DNA of 64,000 bases from Megachile rotundata (taxonomy: Eukaryota; Arthropoda; Insecta; Hymenoptera; Megachilidae): positions 124,001-188,000 of the forward strand of contig NW_027473522.1 in assembly GCF_050947335.1 (NCBI RefSeq). The letters are read 5' to 3'. Shown in pieces: positions 58,771 to 64,000 of the stretch; position 1 is the stretch's first letter, and the number at the start of each line of letters is the position of its first letter. Position numbers and translations under genes: made by a program. A model generated the notes under the pieces. That model saw only the letters and a list, made by a program, of their open reading frames with translations. It had not been told where the DNA came from and did not search any database.

Positions 58771-60344
58771 ACTCTTATTATTATAAATCTAACTCATATT
58801 ATTAGCCATATTATGCTTATATGATCGATAGAACGACAATTACTGTACTCATTACTCTTATTATTATCAATCTAACTCATATTATTAGCCATATTATGCT
58901 TAAATGATCGATAGAATGACAATTGCTATACTTATTACTCTTATTATTATCTACCTAACTCAAATTATTAGCCATATTATGCTTATATTATCGATAGAAC
59001 GACAATTACTATACTTATTACGCTTATTATTATCAATCTAACTCATATTATTAGCCATATTATGCTTATATGATCGATAGAACGAGAATTACTATTCTCA
59101 CTACTCTTAGTATTATCAATCTAACTCATATTATTAGCCATATTATGCGTATATTATCGATAGAACGACAATTACTATACTGATTACTCTTATTATTATC
59201 AATCTAACTCATATTATTGACCATATTATGCAGATATGATCGATAGAACGACAATTACTATACTTATTACTCTTATTATTATCAATCTAACTCATATTAT
59301 TAGCCATATTATGCTTATATGATCGATAGAACGACAATCACTATACTTATTACTCTTATTATTATCAATCTAACTCATATTATTATCCATATTATGCAAT
59401 TATGATCGATAGAACGACAATTACTATACTTATTACACTCACTATTATCAATCTAACTCATATTATTAACCATATTATGCAGATATGATCGATAGCACGA
59501 CATTTACTATACTTATTACTCGTATTATTATCAACCTAACTCATATTATTAGCCATATTATGCTTATATGATCGATAGAAAGACAATCACTATACTTATT
59601 ACTCTTATTATTATCTACCTAACTCATATTATTAGCCATATTATGCTTATATTGTCGATAGAACGACAATTACTATACTTATTACTCTTATTATTATCAA
59701 TCTAACTCATATTGTTAGCCATATTATGCTTATATGATCGATAGAACGACAATTACTGTACTCATTACTCTTATTATTATCAATCTAACTCATATTATTA
59801 GCCATATTATGCTTAAATGATCGATAGAACGACAATTGCTATACTTATTACTCTTATTATTATCTACCTAACTCAAATTATTAGCCATATTATGCTTATA
59901 TTATCGATAGAACGACAATTACTATACTTATTACGCTTATTATTATAAATCTAACACATATTATTAGCCATATTATGCAGATATGATCGATAGCACGACA
60001 TTTACTATACTTATTACTCTTATTATTATCAATCTAACTCATATTATTAGCCATATTATGCTTATATGATCGATAGAACGAGAATTACTATACTCACTAC
60101 TCTTAGTATTATCAATCTAACTCATATTATTAGCCATATTATGCGTATATTATCGATTGAACGACAATTACTATACTTATTACTCTTATTATTATCAATC
60201 TAACTCATATTATTGACCATATCATGCAGATATGATCGATAGAACGACGATTACTGTACTTATTACTCTTATTATTATCAATCTAACTCATATTATTAGC
60301 CATATTATGCTTATATTATCGATAGAACGACAATTACTATACAT

Positions 60345-63300
60345 ATTACTCTTATTATTATCAATCTAACTCATATTATTAACCATATTATGCTAATACG
60401 ATCGATAGAACAACAATTACTATACTTGTTACACTCACTATTATCAATCTAACTCATATTATTAACCACATTATGCAATTATGATCGATAGGATTACAAT
60501 TACTATACTTATTACACTTATTATTATCAATCTAACTCATATTATTAGCCATATTATGCTTATAAGATCGATAGAACGACAATTACTATACTTATTACAC
60601 TCACTATTATCAATCTAACTCATATTATCGACCATATTATGCAGATATGATCGATAGAACGACAATTATTATACTTATTACTCTTGTTATTATCAATCTA
60701 ACTCATGCTATTAGCCATATTATGGTTATATGATCGATAGAACGACAATTACTATACTTATTACTCTTATTATTATCAATCTATCTCATATTATTGACCA
60801 TATTATGCAGATATGATCGATAGAACGACAATTACTATACATATTACTCTTATTATTATCAATCTAACTCATATTATTAGCCATATTGTGCATATATGAT
60901 CGATAGAACGACAATTACTATATTTATTACTCTTATTATTATCAACCTAACTCATATTATTAGCCATATTATGCTTATAAGATCGTTAGAACGACAATTA
61001 CTATACGTATTACACTCACTATTATCATTCTAACTCATATTATTAGCCATATTATGGTTATATGACCGATAGAACGTCAATTACTATACTTATTACTCTT
61101 ATTGTTATCAATCTAACTCATATTATTAGCCATATTATGCTTAAATGATCGATAGAACGACAATTACTATACTTATTACTCTTATTATTATCAACCTAAC
61201 TCATATTATTAGCCATATTATGCTTATAAGATCGTTAGAACGACAATTACTATACGTATTACACTCACTATTATCATTCTAACTCATATTATTAGCCATA
61301 TTATGGTTATATGACCGATAGAACGTCAATTACTATACTTATTACTCTTATTATTATCAATCTAACTCATGCTATTAGCCATATTATGGTTATATGATCG
61401 ATAGAACGACAATTACTATACTTATTACTCTTATTATTATCAATCTATCTCATATTATTAACCATATTATGCAGATATGATCGATAGAACGACAATTATT
61501 ATACTTATTACTCTTATTATTATCAATCTAACTCATATTATTAGCCATATTGTGCTTATATGATCGATAGAACGACAATTACTATACTTATTACTCTTAC
61601 TATTATAAATCTAACTCATATTATTAGCCATATTATGCTTATATGATCGATAGAACGACAATTACTATAATTACTTATTATTACTCTTATTGTTATCAAT
61701 CTAACTCATATTATTAGCCATATTATGCTTAAATGATCGATTGAACGACAATTACTATACTTATTACTCTTATTATTATCAACCTAACTCATATTATTAG
61801 CCATATTATGCTTATATGATCGATAGTACGACAATTACTATACTTATTACTCTTATTGTTATCAATCTAACTCATATTATTAGCCATATTATGCAGATAT
61901 GATCGATAGAACGACAATTACTATACCCATTACTCTTATTATTATCAATCTAACTCATATTATTAGCCATATTGTGCTTATATGAGCGATAGAACGACAA
62001 TTACTATATTTATTACACTCACTATTATCAATCTAACTGATATTATCGACCATATTATGCAGATATGATCGATAGAACGACAATTATTATACTCATTACT
62101 CTTGTTATTATCAATCTAACTCATGCTATTAGCCATATTATGGTTATATGATCGATATAACGACAATTACTATACTTATTACTCTTATTATTATCAATCT
62201 AACTCATATTATTAACCATATTATGCAGATATGATCGATAGAACGACAATTGCTATACTCATTACTCTTATTATTATCAATCTAACTCATGCTATTAGCC
62301 ATATAATGGTTATATGATCGATAGAACGACAATTACTATACTTATTACTCTTATTATTATCAATCTATCTCATATTATTAACCATATTATGCAGATATGA
62401 TCGATAGAACGACAATTACTATACATATTACTCTTATTATTATCAATCTAACTCATATTATTAGCCATATTATGCTTATAAGATCGATAGAACGACAATT
62501 ACTATACTTATTACACTCACTATTATCATTCTAACTCATATTATTAACCATATTATGCAGATATGATCGATAGAACGACAATTACTATACTTATTACTCT
62601 TATTATTATCAATCTAACTCATATTATTAGCCATATTGTGCTTATATGATCGATAGAACGACAATTACTATATTTATTACTCTTACTATTATAAATCTAA
62701 CTCATATTATTAGCCATATTATGCTTATATGATCGATAGTACGACAATTACTATACTTACTACTCCTATTATTATAGATCTAACTCATATTATTAGCCAT
62801 ATTATGCTTATATGATCGATAGAACGACAATTACTATACTTATTACTCTTATTGTTATCAATCTAACTCATATTATTAGCCATATTATGCTTAAATGATC
62901 GATAGAACGACAATTACTATACTTATTACTCTTTTTATTATCAACCTAACTCATATTATTAGCCATATTATGCTTATAAGATCGTTAGAACGACAATTAC
63001 TATACTTATTACACTCACTATTATCATTCTAACTCATATTATTAACCATATTATGCTAATACGATCGATAGAACGACAATTACTATACTTATTACACTCA
63101 CTATTATCAATCTAACTCATATTATTAACCATATTATGCAGATATGATCGATAGCACGACATTTACTATACTTATTACTCGTATTATTATCAACCTAACT
63201 CATATTATTAGCCATATTATGCTTATATGACCGATAGAAAGACAATCACTATACTTATTACTCTTATTATTATCTACCTAACTCATATTCTTAGCCATAT

Positions 63301-64000
63301 TGTGCTTACATGAGCGATAGAACGACAATTACTATATTTATTACACTCACTATTATCAATCTAACTCATATTATTAACCATATTATGCAGATATGATCGA
63401 TAGCACGACATTTACTATATTTATTACGCTTATTATTATCAACCTAACTCATATTATTAGCCATATTATGCTTATATGATCGATAGAACGACAATTACTA
63501 TACTTATTACTCTTATTGTTACCAATCTAACTCATATTATTAGCCATATTATGCAGATATGATCGATAGCACGACATTTACTATACTTATTACTCTTATT
63601 ATTATCAATCTAACTCATATTATTAGCCATATTATGCTTATATGATCGATAGAACGACAATTACTATACTCACTACTCTTATTATTATCAATCTAACTCA
63701 TATTATTAGCCATATTATGCTTATATGATCGATAGAACGACAATTACCATACTTATTACTCTTATTGTTATCAATCTAACTCATATTATTAACCATATTA
63801 TGCTAATACGATCGATAGAACGACAATTACTATACTTATTACACTCACTATTATCAATCTAACTCATATTATTAACCATATTATGCAGATATGATCGATA
63901 GCACGACATTTACTATACTTATTACTCGTATTATTATCAACCTAACTCATATTATTAGCCATATTATGCTTATATGACCGATAGAAAGACAATCACTATA
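60345..64000 (-). repeat. Large array duplication, copy 2 (continues past window)
   Basis: Second copy of 50468-55776. It differs by a 7 bp insertion near 61670, by the loss of 20 monomers between about 61820 and 61925, and by scattered single bases (AACAACAATT for AACGACAATT near 60412; CCATATAATGG for CCATATTATGG near 62300). The last bases of the window still match copy 1 (64000 against 55776), so the duplicated length is a minimum. Confidence 0.87.
61660..61695 (-). repeat. Monomer with 7 bp insertion
   Basis: Between ACTATA and CTCTTATTG this unit has 14 bases instead of 7, the extra sequence being of ATTACTT type. It looks like a short local duplication within the TTA-rich stretch. The equivalent unit in the other copy (near 51790) has the normal length. 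It is the only departure from the 83 bp register in segment 3. Confidence 0.85.

Larger units (their letters stand above)
44209..64000 (-). repeat. Satellite array segment 3, 83 bp monomer, - orientation
   Basis: About 238 head-to-tail copies of the same monomer in the same orientation as segment 2. Unit starts run from 44290 to 63968, which is 237 x 83 + 7; the 7 bp are explained by a single insertion near 61670. Several variants are common here and rare or absent in segment 2: GCTTATAAGATCG, GACCGATAGAACGTC with TTACTACTCC, GATGGATAG with CAATTTCTATAC, and GCTAATACG. There are no genes or other elements on either strand, and stops occur in all frames. The array continues past the end of the window. 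Confidence 0.98.

Noticed and set aside
1..64000. CRISPR array
   Set aside because: The repeats are contiguous 83 bp units with no unique spacers, and there are no cas-like genes or leader.
1..64000. Hammerhead ribozyme in the satellite, as known from some animal satellites
   Set aside because: The CUGANGA core is not present on either strand; the nearest strings are CTGATAA and CTGATAT. I found no matching GAAA-containing partner segment.
1..64000. Telomeric repeats, rDNA, tRNA or transposon fragments
   Set aside because: None of the expected motifs or any departure from the 83 bp monomer was seen. TTAG-like strings are parts of the monomer.
1..64000. Obligate dimer (166 bp) organisation
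   Set aside because: Block offsets include odd numbers of monomers (67, 29, 23, 19, 9), so no fixed even/odd alternation is kept.
1..64000. Bacterial-type promoter, terminator or regulatory sites suggested by TATAAT-like strings and short dyads
   Set aside because: These occur once per 83 bp as part of the repeat in very AT-rich DNA, with no gene beside them. They carry no regulatory evidence.
1..64000. A previously undescribed encoded system
   Set aside because: No reading frame of meaningful length exists outside the N-spanning artefacts, and no non-satellite sequence is present to encode one.

Overview
The window is one tandem satellite DNA array from end to end. It contains about 769 head-to-tail copies of an 83 bp, AT-rich monomer (about 24% G+C in the consensus I read off), interrupted only by two 100 bp runs of N. 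I found no protein gene, RNA gene, transposon, CRISPR array or other unique sequence in any part of it. Length, copy number, multi-level (higher-order) repeats and absence of genes point to a eukaryotic nuclear chromosome, probably heterochromatin such as a centromeric, pericentromeric or subtelomeric block. I do not recognise the satellite and cannot name the organism. Two CpG sites per monomer are well kept despite the low G+C, which weakly favours a lineage with little germline CpG methylation (many insects and nematodes, for example).

Layout. Segment 1 (1-9680) carries the monomer in the orientation defined here as + (each unit begins GCATAATATGG). A 100 bp N gap follows (9681-9780). Segment 2 (9781-44108) carries the same monomer reverse-complemented. 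A second 100 bp gap (44109-44208) separates it from segment 3 (44209-64000), also in the - orientation. The change of orientation coincides exactly with the first gap, so it may be a real inversion or a wrongly oriented contig.

Higher-order structure. Single-base variants are arranged in repeated blocks, always offset by whole numbers of monomers: 42 monomers (3486 bp) in segment 1; 67 monomers (5561 bp) in 10.4-21.2 kb; 34 monomers in 36-40 kb; 9 monomers (747 bp) at 45.9-47.4 kb; 16 monomers (1328 bp) at 55.3-58.0 kb; 19 monomers near 58-60 kb; and a large copy of 50.5-55.8 kb at 60.3-64.0 kb that has lost exactly 20 monomers. This is what repeated unequal exchange and block amplification would leave behind. 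A linked set of variant monomers occurs in both orientations, so both halves descend from the same higher-order family.

Sequence quality. The 83 bp register has no net indel over 30 kb (9781-39842), then shows 13 single-base indels in the 4.3 kb before the second gap. That pattern looks like a poorly polished contig end rather than biology. I found no evidence of an encoded system; the interest lies in the array's architecture and in deciding which parts of it are assembly artefact.
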